Shown piece by piece: positions 7,486 to 13,318 of a stretch of DNA of 13,831 bases. Every line of letters begins with the position of its first letter. Position 1 is the first letter of the stretch. The notes under the pieces are model-generated. The model did no database searches and was not told where the DNA came from. It saw nothing but the letters and a program-made list of their open reading frames with translations. Source of the stretch: Myxococcales bacterium (GTDB taxonomy: Bacteria; Myxococcota_A; Polyangia; Nannocystales; Nannocystaceae); the NCBI GenBank assembly GCA_020431135.1, contig JAGQIT010000185.1, positions 1-13,831 of the forward strand. Direction: 5' to 3'. The position numbers and the translations under genes are program-made.

Positions 7486-7821
7486 TCAGCCGGTCAGGAT
7501 CCGGTAGAGGGTCTCGAGCGGCTCCGGTGAGCGCCGGCCGTCGTCGAAGACGCTCGCGGTCACGGTCTCGCCGCCCAAGGTGACGATGAAGTGCATCTCC
7601 CCGAGGATGAACTGCGTGCGGTGGACGGCGTCGCCCGCCGCGTGCACCTCGGCCGCGCCCGCGCGCAGCGTCGCCAGGGCCTCGGCGTCGAGCTGGGCGG
7701 GGATCGAGCGCGACGTCCCGCTGTGGCGGACGCGCCCGCTCCCCAGGTCGGCCTCGACCCACCAGGAGCCGCCGCCCCCGCCGACCTCCAGGCGGAGGCG
7801 ATCTGCTGCGCGAGTGCTCAC
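7486..7821 (-). CDS. Small protein of unknown function
   Basis: The 111-residue product has no signal peptide or membrane segment. It starts with a Gly-rich strand region (VGGGGGSWWVEADLGSG), has a central acidic helix (LDAEALATLRAGAAEVHAAG), and a second beta-rich part (TQFILGEMHFIVTLGGETVTASVFDDG) before a short C-terminal helix ending YRILTG. It looks like a compact alpha/beta domain. I do not recognise the family. Initiation is at GTG, because the nearby upstream ATG is out of frame and runs into a stop; TAGGAT lies 9 bases before the GTG and its AGGA could also serve as a weak ribosome binding site. The gene lies 59 bases upstream of the Coq4-family gene on the same strand, so cotranscription is possible, although a -10-like element precedes that gene. 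Confidence 0.65.
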   Translation of the reverse strand: MSTRAADRLRLEVGGGGGSWWVEADLGSGRVRHSGTSRSIPAQLDAEALATLRAGAAEVHAAGDAVHRTQFILGEMHFIVTLGGETVTASVFDDGRRSPEPLETLYRILTG

Positions 7822-8058
7822 CGTCCCGTCATCCTAGCAGCCTGTGGTGACGGGCTGTGGGTCCTCGCGGAGCGATGGTCGCTCCGATAGCTCGGACGAC
7901 ACGCCGCTGGGCTGTACGCAAGTCTCGGCCGGGTGATCGGCGTCGGGCCCCGTGTGGTCTCGCGCAGCAGTCGTCGGCCGAGGGTCCGCAAGTCTCGCCG
8001 GGACGAGCTGGGTCGACGAGGCCAAGCGAGCGCGCGCGTCGAGCACTTGGAGAGCCGC
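7822..8058. other. Intergenic region with hairpin and short direct repeat, no gene seen
   Basis: This spacer lies between two minus-strand genes. It has a perfect hairpin CGGAGCGA-TGG-TCGCTCCG at 7868-7886 and an 11-base direct repeat CGCAAGTCTCG at 7917-7927 and 7987-7997. Frames through it are Arg/Pro-rich with no family resemblance. The hairpin lacks a T-run on either strand, so I do not call a terminator. Confidence 0.5.
7831..7836 (-). promoter_or_regulatory. Candidate -10 element (TAGGAT) with shared upstream 13-mer
   Basis: On the minus strand TAGGAT lies 9 bases before GTG 7821. It is the end of ACAGGCTGCTAGG (7833-7845), the same 13-mer found at 1763-1775 before the kinase-like gene. 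In both places the shared block sits just upstream of a start codon. Confidence 0.35.
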
Positions 8059-9228
8059 CTAGGGCTCGACGCCGTAGAGATAGCGCCACACGGGCATGTA
8101 CACGTACTCGTTGTTGCCGTCCTTCGGCGACGAGCCGCCGGCCTGGACGGCGACGTGGCCGTTGTCGGTGTCGGCCGAGCTCATCAGGCGGTGCGAGTCG
8201 CTGTAGGGCGGCTCGGCGCCGTCGACCGCGGTCGGCTCGCCGACGAGCATCATGTCGGTGAAGGACTGGAGGTGCCCCGGGTGCTGGTTGTCGGCGGTGT
8301 GGGTGAAGGCGAAGAAGCGGTCGATCGCCGTCATCGGCTGGCCCTTAAGCCAGGCCTGGCCGCTGTCGAGCGGCCCCGAGAGCATGACCACGCGGTCGAC
8401 GATCCGGTTCATGCCGATCACCCCCGACGAGCTCGCGCCGTGCGAGATCCCGGAGATGACGATCTTCTCCCAGCGCGGCTGGTCGCCGTCGAGGAAGTAC
8501 GCCCAGTCGCCGCCCGGGTGCTGCTCCTGGAGGTACTGCAGGCCCTTGACGATCCGCACCTCGGCGCTGTTCTCCGGGGTGATGTCGACGAAGGGGTGGT
8601 GGTCGACGCCCTCGAAGGCCTCGAGGCGGCAGCCGCCGATGTTGTCGCCGCAGTTGCCGACGCCGTAGTCCGAGATGTAGCACGGCGAGAAGACGTGGAA
8701 GCCCATGCCGGCGAGGACCTGGCCGTGGGCCTTCGAGCCGCAGGTCTGCGGCGCGCCGGCGCCGTGGAGGTAGACGACGAGCTTGCCGAGCGGCTCGACC
8801 TGGGTGTCGAGGTAGGCGAGCTGCGTGGCGAGGGCCTGGCTCGCCGCGGCGTCGGCCTCGTCCGGGGTGAACTCGAAGCTGTAGAGCTGCGGGTCGCTGA
8901 CGTCGACCATCGGCCCGATCTCGCCGGTGGTGCTCGTCGAGGTGTCGCCCTCGCTCTCGCCCGTCGTCGTCGTCGTCGACTCGCCGGTGGTGCTCGTCGA
9001 GGTGTCGCCGGAGGTCGAGGTCGAGGTCGAGGTGTCGCCGGAGGTCGAGGTCGAGGTGTCGTCGGTCGTCGCGTCCGTGGTCGACCCGGTGGTCGACCCG
9101 GTGGCGGAGGCCGTCGAGGTCGTGGTCTCGGTGGCGCTCGCCTCGTCGCCGCTCGAGTTGCAGGCGACCGCGAGGACGCAGGGGAGGAGGGCGACGAGGA
9201 CGGAGCGAGCGAGCGCAGAGCGGACCAT
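8059..9228 (-). CDS. Alpha/beta-hydrolase lipoprotein with long Ser/Thr linker
   Basis: The 389-residue product has a signal peptide ending LAVAC (Cys23), then about 80 residues of Ser/Thr/Gly/Glu/Asp linker, then a hydrolase domain from about residue 110. An HGAG turn at 155-158 would form the oxyanion hole, and GISHG (260-264) is a classic nucleophile elbow with Ser262. His358 (NGHVA) is a candidate catalytic histidine; the acid residue is uncertain. Cysteines at 164, 183, 193 and 200 suggest disulfides, as expected outside the cytoplasm. It resembles BPSS1187-type exported hydrolases, from memory. A GTG at 9243 is in frame, but ATG 9228 gives the better signal peptide. The ester or polymer substrate is unknown. 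A LysR stub lies 31 bases upstream on the same strand. Confidence 0.83.
   Translation of the reverse strand: MVRSALARSVLVALLPCVLAVACNSSGDEASATETTTSTASATGSTTGSTTDATTDDTSTSTSGDTSTSTSTSGDTSTSTTGESTTTTTGESEGDTSTSTTGEIGPMVDVSDPQLYSFEFTPDEADAAASQALATQLAYLDTQVEPLGKLVVYLHGAGAPQTCGSKAHGQVLAGMGFHVFSPCYISDYGVGNCGDNIGGCRLEAFEGVDHHPFVDITPENSAEVRIVKGLQYLQEQHPGGDWAYFLDGDQPRWEKIVISGISHGASSSGVIGMNRIVDRVVMLSGPLDSGQAWLKGQPMTAIDRFFAFTHTADNQHPGHLQSFTDMMLVGEPTAVDGAEPPYSDSHRLMSSADTDNGHVAVQAGGSSPKDGNNEYVYMPVWRYLYGVEP
8921..9056. repeat. Repetitive DNA encoding the Ser/Thr linker
   Basis: A 29-base segment at 8921-8949 recurs exactly at 8981-9009, 60 bases apart. A 26-base segment at 9001-9026 recurs at 9031-9056, 30 bases apart. 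All spacings are multiples of three, so slippage would lengthen or shorten the linker without breaking the frame of the hydrolase lipoprotein. Confidence 0.8.
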
Positions 9229-9259
9229 CGTCGGAGGATCCACCGCGACGCAGATGCGG

Positions 9260-9574
9260 TCAATCGCCGGCGCAGGGGGGTATAGGCGGCTGTCTTGGGG
9301 GGCTCGTCCCCCGCGCGCGCGGAGCTGCGAAGGCCGCTCGCGCGGCGTCGACCTCGGCGAGGATCGACCGCGCGTGCGCGAGGAAGCGCTCGCCTTCGGG
9401 GAGGAGCTCGACGCCGCGGGGCGTGCGACGAAAGAGTCGCACGCCGAGCTCGTCTTCGAGGTTACGGATCTGTCGGCTGAGCGGCGGCTGCGAGATGTGC
9501 AGGCGACGGGCCGCGCGGCTGACGTGCTGCTCCTCGGCGACCGCGACGAAGTAGGCGATCTGCGTCAGGCTCAC
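9260..9574 (-). CDS. LysR-type DNA-binding domain only, probably truncated regulator
   Basis: The 104-residue product has an excellent LysR winged helix-turn-helix: LTQIAYFVAVAEEQHVSRAA, then ISQPPLSRQIRNLEDELG as recognition region and LFRRTPRGVELLPEGERFL as wing, followed by the start of the linker helix (ILAEVDAARAAF). It stops after a short Pro/Arg-rich tail. Full-length family members have about 200 further residues for effector binding, and no frame nearby holds them, because the next gene begins 31 bases on. It is either a remnant of a deletion or a functional DNA-binding stub. The TTG-initiated extension to 9610 lacks a sensible ribosome site, while GTG 9574 starts exactly at the conserved N-terminus. 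It is divergent from map. Confidence 0.68.
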   Translation of the reverse strand: MSLTQIAYFVAVAEEQHVSRAARRLHISQPPLSRQIRNLEDELGVRLFRRTPRGVELLPEGERFLAHARSILAEVDAARAAFAAPRARGTSPPRQPPIPPCAGD

Positions 9575-9708
9575 CGCGCAAGCGTAGTCGCCCGCGGCGA
9601 TCGCCGGCAAGCCTCAGATCAAAAAGGTATCGCTCGAGGGGCCGCGAACGATCGCGCTAGATCGAGAACGTATTGGATCGCCGGGGCGCGGCCGCGGATC
9701 CTCTGAGC
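9575..9708. promoter_or_regulatory. Divergent spacer between LysR stub and map
   Basis: This is the least GC-rich stretch of the left part, with an AAAAAGGTAT patch (9620-9629) and a TATTGGATCG patch (9671-9680), so promoters for one or both genes probably lie here. Short GATC-containing repeats are present, but I could not define an operator. Confidence 0.3.
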
Positions 9709-10569
9709 GTGGCGATCACCATCTACGACAGGCGCGCGATCGCGGGGATCCGCAGGGCCTCGCGGGCCGCTGCGGCGACCCTTGCGAGCGTCGGCGCCCG
9801 CCTGGAGCCGGGCGTGACGACGGCGATGATCGACCGCTGGGTCCGCGAGGACACGGCGCGTCGCGGCGGTCGCCCGAGCCAGCTCGGCTACCACGGCTTC
9901 CCGGCGAGCGTGTGCACCAGCCGCAACGACGTGATCTGCCACGGGATCCCGAGCGACGACGTGGCGCTGCGGGACGGCGACATCGTCAACGTCGACGTCA
10001 CCACCGAGCTCGACGGCTTCCACGGCGACACCTCGGCGACCTTCTACATCGGGGAGCCCTCCGAGGACGCCAAGCGGGTCGTCGAGACCGCCCGCCGCTG
10101 CCTCGAGCTGGGCATCGAGCAGGTCCGGCCCGGCGCCTACGTCGGCGATATCGGGGCCGCCATCCAGGAGTACGCCGAGAGCCAGGGGTGCTCGGTGGTC
10201 CGGGACTTCGTCGGGCACGGCATCGGGCGGCAATTCCACATGGAGCCCTCGATCCCGCACTACGGGACCCGCGGCAAGGGTGTGAAGCTCAAGGCGGGGA
10301 TGGTCTTCACCATCGAGCCGATGATCAACCTCGGCGACTACGAGACGGAGCTCCAGGCGGATCGCTGGACCGTGCTCACGCGCGACAGGTCGCTTTCGGC
10401 GCAGTTCGAACACACGATTTTGGTGACGCGCAGCGGAGTCGAAGTGCTCACCACGCGCGGGAAACGCCTCGTGAACAGTGAAGACAAGCCGTGGTCCGCC
10501 CTCGGCCCGCTTTCCACCCCCGCCGCGCTTCCCGCCGAGGCCGGCGACCGCCGCGTCGTCAACGGGTAG
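9709..10569 (+). CDS. map: Methionine aminopeptidase, type I
   Basis: The 286-residue enzyme removes the initiator methionine from nascent proteins in the cytosol. The pita-bread fold ligands fall almost on E. coli numbering: Asp96 (VNVDVT), Asp107 (HGDTSA), His170 (VGHGIGR), Glu203 (FTIEPMI) and Glu234 (QFEHTI), with the substrate-binding His78 in CHGIP. There is no N-terminal zinc-finger or SH3-binding extension. GTG 9709 is chosen because the product then starts like family members; a TTG at 9673 would add 12 unrelated residues. Past residue ~246 there is a non-family tail of about 40 residues rich in Pro/Ala/Arg. Third-position base use changes abruptly near 10390, just inside the last conserved motif, so the last ~60 codons differ in style from the first 225. 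It is convergent with the Rieske gene, 19 bases apart. Confidence 0.95.
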   Translation: MAITIYDRRAIAGIRRASRAAAATLASVGARLEPGVTTAMIDRWVREDTARRGGRPSQLGYHGFPASVCTSRNDVICHGIPSDDVALRDGDIVNVDVTTELDGFHGDTSATFYIGEPSEDAKRVVETARRCLELGIEQVRPGAYVGDIGAAIQEYAESQGCSVVRDFVGHGIGRQFHMEPSIPHYGTRGKGVKLKAGMVFTIEPMINLGDYETELQADRWTVLTRDRSLSAQFEHTILVTRSGVEVLTTRGKRLVNSEDKPWSALGPLSTPAALPAEAGDRRVVNG

Positions 10570-10588
10570 CGAACAGACCGCGTGACGC

Positions 10589-10975
10589 CTACGCGTGACC
10601 AGGACCCGGCTTCGCGTCTTTTCGCAACCGGTCCGGTTCGAGGACCCACACGTCGTCACCTTCCTCGACGACGGTGATCCGCTCGAGGCTCATCCCGCGG
10701 CACGGGCCCTCCACGCAGTACCCGTCATCCGGACGGTACTTGGCGCCGTGGGTACGGCAGAGGAGGTGCTTCCCCTCGCGGTCAAAGTACCTCCCGCGAC
10801 CCGCGTCGATGGGCACCGGAAGGTGCATGCAGAGATTCACGTAGGCGCGAAGCGTTCCATCCTCGAGCCGGAGCACGAACGCGGAGCGCGGCATGCCGAA
10901 ATTGCCATCGCTGATCTTCACGGAGTGGGTGGCGCCTGGCACGAGGTCCACCGAACGGCACACGCGGTGCTTCAA
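10589..10975 (-). CDS. Rieske-type [2Fe-2S] protein
   Basis: The 128-residue soluble protein has a single Rieske domain, with cluster ligands CMH at 49-51 and CRTH at 73-76 (CxH plus CxxH), preceded by an N-terminal strand region and followed by a Gly-Trp-free hairpin and VWVLEPDRL. Two extra cysteines, 87 and 92, lie after the second ligand pair. There is no signal peptide or membrane anchor, so it is probably a cytosolic ferredoxin-like electron carrier or an assimilatory-reductase or dioxygenase small-subunit type, not a cytochrome bc1 subunit. The TTG start overlaps the TGA stop of the upstream phosphatase as TTGA, with GGGGA a few bases before it, indicating translational coupling. Its partner enzyme is not in the window. 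Confidence 0.88.
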   Translation of the reverse strand: MKHRVCRSVDLVPGATHSVKISDGNFGMPRSAFVLRLEDGTLRAYVNLCMHLPVPIDAGRGRYFDREGKHLLCRTHGAKYRPDDGYCVEGPCRGMSLERITVVEEGDDVWVLEPDRLRKDAKPGPGHA

Positions 10976-11646
10976 GCGTCTTCCCCATGCGGGTCGAACC
11001 ACACGCGTTCGGCGGGAACACTCACGAGCTCCATTTCGGGGAGGAGCATCGCCGTCAGGGCTTTGCCGTACACGCAACCGGTGTCGAGCCCTGTCGCGAA
11101 TGGATGCCGCTGGAGCCCACGCACGGCGTCGTGGCCAAAGAGGACGTGCTGCGGCCCCGGCCACACACTCGCCCAGGGAACGCCATCTTCGATGCGCTTC
11201 GAAGCCGACCCATCCGGGCGAATCGAGCGCATGTTGATGAGGTCGTTCGGGGACTGGACCGCGGGCGCCACGCCGGGAACGAGCCCCGCATGCACGACGA
11301 GGACGTCGAACGCCGGGAGTTCAAGCCAGTCGGGCAGGGCGGCCAGGTACGCCCAGTCATCGTCCTCAAGGGTGTCGACCACCTCCCGGTGCTGCGGCCG
11401 CAGTTGGGGAGTGGGCTCTCCCTTCTCCATGGCTTCGCGTGCTCGAAGAACGTGGGCTTCGTGGTTCCCGCGCACCGCCAGCGCCTCCAGCTTGCGCGCG
11501 CGGGCGACGACACCCCGCGAATCGGGCCCCTTCGCAACGAGGTCGCCCACGAACACCACGTCGCGTTCGCCCGCATGCCGATGGAGCAGCGCGTCGAGCT
11601 CATCCACGCAGCCGTGGACGTCGCCGATAACCAGAGTGGGCTGCAC
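10972..11646 (-). CDS. PPP-type metallophosphoesterase (ApaH/PrpE-like)
   Basis: The 224-residue protein has the complete dinuclear metallophosphatase signature: GDVHG (8-12), GDLVAKGPDS (34-43), GNHE (60-63), His119 (VVHAGL) and His172 (FGHD). The segment TGLDTGCVYGKALTAM is typical of the bacterial branch that includes symmetrical Ap4A hydrolases and PrpE/PrpA-like protein phosphatases. It therefore hydrolyses either dinucleoside polyphosphates or phosphoprotein; the sequence does not settle which. It starts at GTG with TACAAT 6 bases upstream and no Shine-Dalgarno site, suggesting a leaderless mRNA. Its stop overlaps the start of the Rieske gene, so the two are made from one transcript. 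Confidence 0.9.
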   Translation of the reverse strand: MQPTLVIGDVHGCVDELDALLHRHAGERDVVFVGDLVAKGPDSRGVVARARKLEALAVRGNHEAHVLRAREAMEKGEPTPQLRPQHREVVDTLEDDDWAYLAALPDWLELPAFDVLVVHAGLVPGVAPAVQSPNDLINMRSIRPDGSASKRIEDGVPWASVWPGPQHVLFGHDAVRGLQRHPFATGLDTGCVYGKALTAMLLPEMELVSVPAERVWFDPHGEDA

Positions 11647-11652
11647 CGGGCG

Positions 11653-11658
11653 ATTGTA
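11653..11658 (-). promoter_or_regulatory. Candidate -10 element (TACAAT) of the phosphatase-Rieske operon
   Basis: On the minus strand TACAAT ends exactly 6 bases before GTG 11646, which would put the transcription start on the first base of the start codon. The same hexamer is in a similar position before the Coq4-family gene. Confidence 0.5.
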
Positions 11659-11706
11659 GGGCGCTCCGGGGTATTCGCGCGCTCAAATTCGCGCCCAGAA
11701 AACGCC

Positions 11707-11738
11707 AAGGGCGCCGTCCCTTGCGGGGAGGCGCCCTT
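11707..11738 (-). terminator. Intrinsic terminator of the Cys-rich lipoprotein gene
   Basis: The minus strand has a perfect 9-pair stem AAGGGCGCC / GGCGCCCTT enclosing a second short CCC/GGG stem, followed by GGCG and then TTTTCT. It lies 36 bases past the lipoprotein stop and between that gene and the phosphatase promoter, so it separates the two transcripts. Confidence 0.7.
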
Positions 11739-11773
11739 GCCGTTGGCACTTCGGCCGAGTCTCGAGCTTCCGA

Positions 11774-12451
11774 CTAGGGGAAGCAGATGTCGAACGCGGC
11801 GTTGCCGTAGTCGACACAGACCTGCGCCGACGCGGTGGTCTGCAAGCAGGTGTTGATGGCGGACTCGTACTGCCCGCAAGCCGAGAGCAGGCAGCCCTGC
11901 GGGTCGGCGTTGGTGGCGCACGTCTGCTGGTTCGAGAGGATGCAGCAGTTGAGGTTACCAACCGCTTCCTGGCAGCCGTTGTTGTAGATGCAGTCGAGCT
12001 GCGCCTGGCCGGTGCAGGAGTCGCAACCGATGGCCTGGCCCATGTAGTTGAAGGGGGTGCCGTCGTCCGACGTGAAGCAGCCGTTCACGCAGCTCGAGTA
12101 TTCCTGCTGCGTGGTCGCATTGGCCGCACAACCGGTGAGGCAGCCGCGGGTGTTCGCGCCGCACACGTCCGAAACGCCAATCTGGCCGAGAATGCCGATG
12201 CCGGCAGCCTGGCAGCCAGCGGGCCAGTTCGTGTTGCCGTTGCTGTCGCCGTTGCCACTGCCGTTGTTGTCACCGTTGCCGGTGCCGTTCGTGTTGCCGT
12301 TCCCAGCACCACCGTCGGGCGTAAGGATCTGGGGGCCGCCCATGTTGTTGTTGCCGCCGGTGTTGTTCCCGGTGCCACCATCGCTGTCACTGCCGCAGCC
12401 GGCGAGCGCGAGCGCGGCGGTAAGAGCCACAAACAAACCAAACTTCTTCAT
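11774..12451 (-). CDS. Cys-rich lipoprotein with Gly/Asn linker
   Basis: The 225-residue product starts with a textbook signal peptide (MKKFGLFVALTAALALAGC, lipid Cys19), then a 55-residue Gly/Asn/Asp linker containing repeated NG, TG and GN units, and a domain of about 145 residues with 18 cysteines. The cysteine spacing (GCLTGC, SCVNGC, CDSC, a CC pair) suggests a disulfide-stabilised helical domain displayed outside the inner membrane. I do not recognise a family or an active site. AGGGAGG (12459-12465) lies 7 bases before ATG 12451, a very strong ribosome binding site, and a good terminator follows, so the gene looks well expressed and monocistronic. The linker composition differs from the Ser/Thr linkers of the lipoproteins in the left part of the window. 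Confidence 0.85.
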   Translation of the reverse strand: MKKFGLFVALTAALALAGCGSDSDGGTGNNTGGNNNMGGPQILTPDGGAGNGNTNGTGNGDNNGSGNGDSNGNTNWPAGCQAAGIGILGQIGVSDVCGANTRGCLTGCAANATTQQEYSSCVNGCFTSDDGTPFNYMGQAIGCDSCTGQAQLDCIYNNGCQEAVGNLNCCILSNQQTCATNADPQGCLLSACGQYESAINTCLQTTASAQVCVDYGNAAFDICFP

Positions 12452-12636
12452 ACGGAAACCTCCCTACTACCAACGATTTGCTGCGTCGGGCCGGCGCGAC
12501 CTACATCGCCTCCGTTCCCGGCGACAGGCGCCGTACCACGGTTGCGCACCCCCCCCAAGCGACTTTTGGCGTAGCCCGGTGGCTAGCGGAGTATTCGCGT
12601 GAGCGCCCTCACAGGGGGCACGCGCATCCCCGGACC
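12452..12636. other. Intergenic region upstream of the Gly/Asn lipoprotein, no gene seen
   Basis: Both flanking genes are on the minus strand, so this holds the 3' end of the shell-protein transcript and the promoter and strong ribosome binding site of the lipoprotein gene. It contains a run of C residues (about 12548-12556) and a hairpin at 12596-12624. I see no coding frame with family resemblance. Confidence 0.5.
12596..12624 (-). terminator. Hairpin after the BMC shell gene, possible terminator
   Basis: CGCGTG (12596-12601) pairs with CACGCG (12619-12624), with a further CCCT/AGGG pairing inside. It is 12 bases past the shell-protein stop codon on the minus strand. There is no T-run, so the call rests on position and stem. 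Confidence 0.35.
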
Positions 12637-13260
12637 TCAGCGAGCGCGTTCCGTGCGGCCATCGATCGCGTCGAGCGCGCGGGAGACGGCCTTCGCCGCC
12701 TCCTCGATGTCCGCCTCGCCGCCGCCGAGGTAGAGCCGGCCGAAGGCGCCAAATGTAATGACCTCGAGTAGACGCACGTTCGCAGCCTTTTCCGCCTCGT
12801 TTGCCGCGATCGCAGCGTAGGCGGCCGGGTGGGTCTCGAGGACGAAGAGGGTTTCGCCTTCGCGGATCATGTCGCCGTGGCGCATGCGGTTGAGGAGCAT
12901 CTCCTGGTGCGGCTCGATGCCCGTGATGATCTCGCTCGAGACGACCTGGGGCTTCATGCGGGCGGACTCGGTCACGCCAAGCGTGGCGAGGATGGTTTCG
13001 CCGGCCTGGCGCACCTCGCCCTGGTCCTCGTGGTGGAGTTCGAGCAGCCCGAATGCGCGCTCGACGATTTGCATGCCGGGGAGCACCCGCGTCGCCTTGA
13101 GGGCGACGTCGGTGAGCTGGTTGATGGTGATTCCCGGCGCAATCTCCACAAAAAGAGAGGCCTGGCCCTCAAGGGGTTGAAACCCCGAGGCCACGGTCTG
13201 GAGGAAGCCCGTGAGCTGCGGTTGAAGCGAGTCGATGAACGAGAATGCGCGGAGGTCCAT
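12637..13260 (-). CDS. Bacterial microcompartment shell protein, tandem-domain (BMC-T) type
   Basis: The 207-residue product has two copies of the same fold pattern. Copy 1 is about residues 34-95 (ASLFVEIAPGI, then DVALKATRV, then GLLELHHED and a closing helix). Copy 2 is about residues 137-200 (TLFVLETHPAAY, then NEAEKAANVRLLEV, then FGRLYLGGGEADIEEA and a closing helix). This strand-helix-strand-strand-helix pattern with a conserved K-A-x-x-V is that of the BMC shell domain, and a tandem pair of ~200 residues is typical of pseudohexameric BMC-T trimers. FGAFG after the third strand of copy 2 would line the central pore. No BMC-H, BMC-P or cargo enzyme gene is in the window. Haliangium, another myxobacterium, has BMC-T proteins, one of them encoded apart from its main cluster, from memory. 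ATG 13260 has no clear Shine-Dalgarno site. Confidence 0.78.
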   Translation of the reverse strand: MDLRAFSFIDSLQPQLTGFLQTVASGFQPLEGQASLFVEIAPGITINQLTDVALKATRVLPGMQIVERAFGLLELHHEDQGEVRQAGETILATLGVTESARMKPQVVSSEIITGIEPHQEMLLNRMRHGDMIREGETLFVLETHPAAYAAIAANEAEKAANVRLLEVITFGAFGRLYLGGGEADIEEAAKAVSRALDAIDGRTERAR

Positions 13261-13318
13261 GGACGTTCGCGGACTTACCTGCTTGCACGCAGCCGGTCAA
13301 TGGACCTATGGAACGCGG
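13261..13318. promoter_or_regulatory. Short divergent spacer between shell protein and peroxiredoxin
   Basis: Only 58 bases separate the two divergent start codons, so their promoters must overlap or lie inside the opposite genes, and coordinate control is plausible. I see no convincing -35/-10 pair or palindrome. Confidence 0.3.

Noticed and set aside
6539..7507. Plus-strand open frame of 322 residues opposite the Coq4-family gene
   Set aside because: Arg/Ala/Asp/Val-rich shadow without domain signature.
7427..7762. N-terminal extension of the Coq4-family frame
   Set aside because: The extra 112 residues are Arg/Pro-rich, overlap another minus-strand gene and precede a natural start with a -10-like element.
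7933..9285. Long plus-strand open frame (450 residues) opposite the alpha/beta hydrolase
   Set aside because: Val/Glu/Asp/Arg-rich low-complexity product that mirrors the codon pattern of the minus-strand hydrolase, which has a signal peptide, lipobox and GISHG elbow.
9296..9312. GGGGGG-CTCGT-CCCCC hairpin as a terminator or operator
   Set aside because: It lies inside the LysR stub coding sequence, lacks a T-run, and is easily produced by composition.
9619..10659. Minus-strand open frame of 346 residues opposite map
   Set aside because: Shadow of methionine aminopeptidase, which has every catalytic ligand on the plus strand.
10595..11856. Two long plus-strand frames opposite the phosphatase and Rieske genes
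   Set aside because: No domain features, and both minus-strand proteins have complete metal-ligand motifs.
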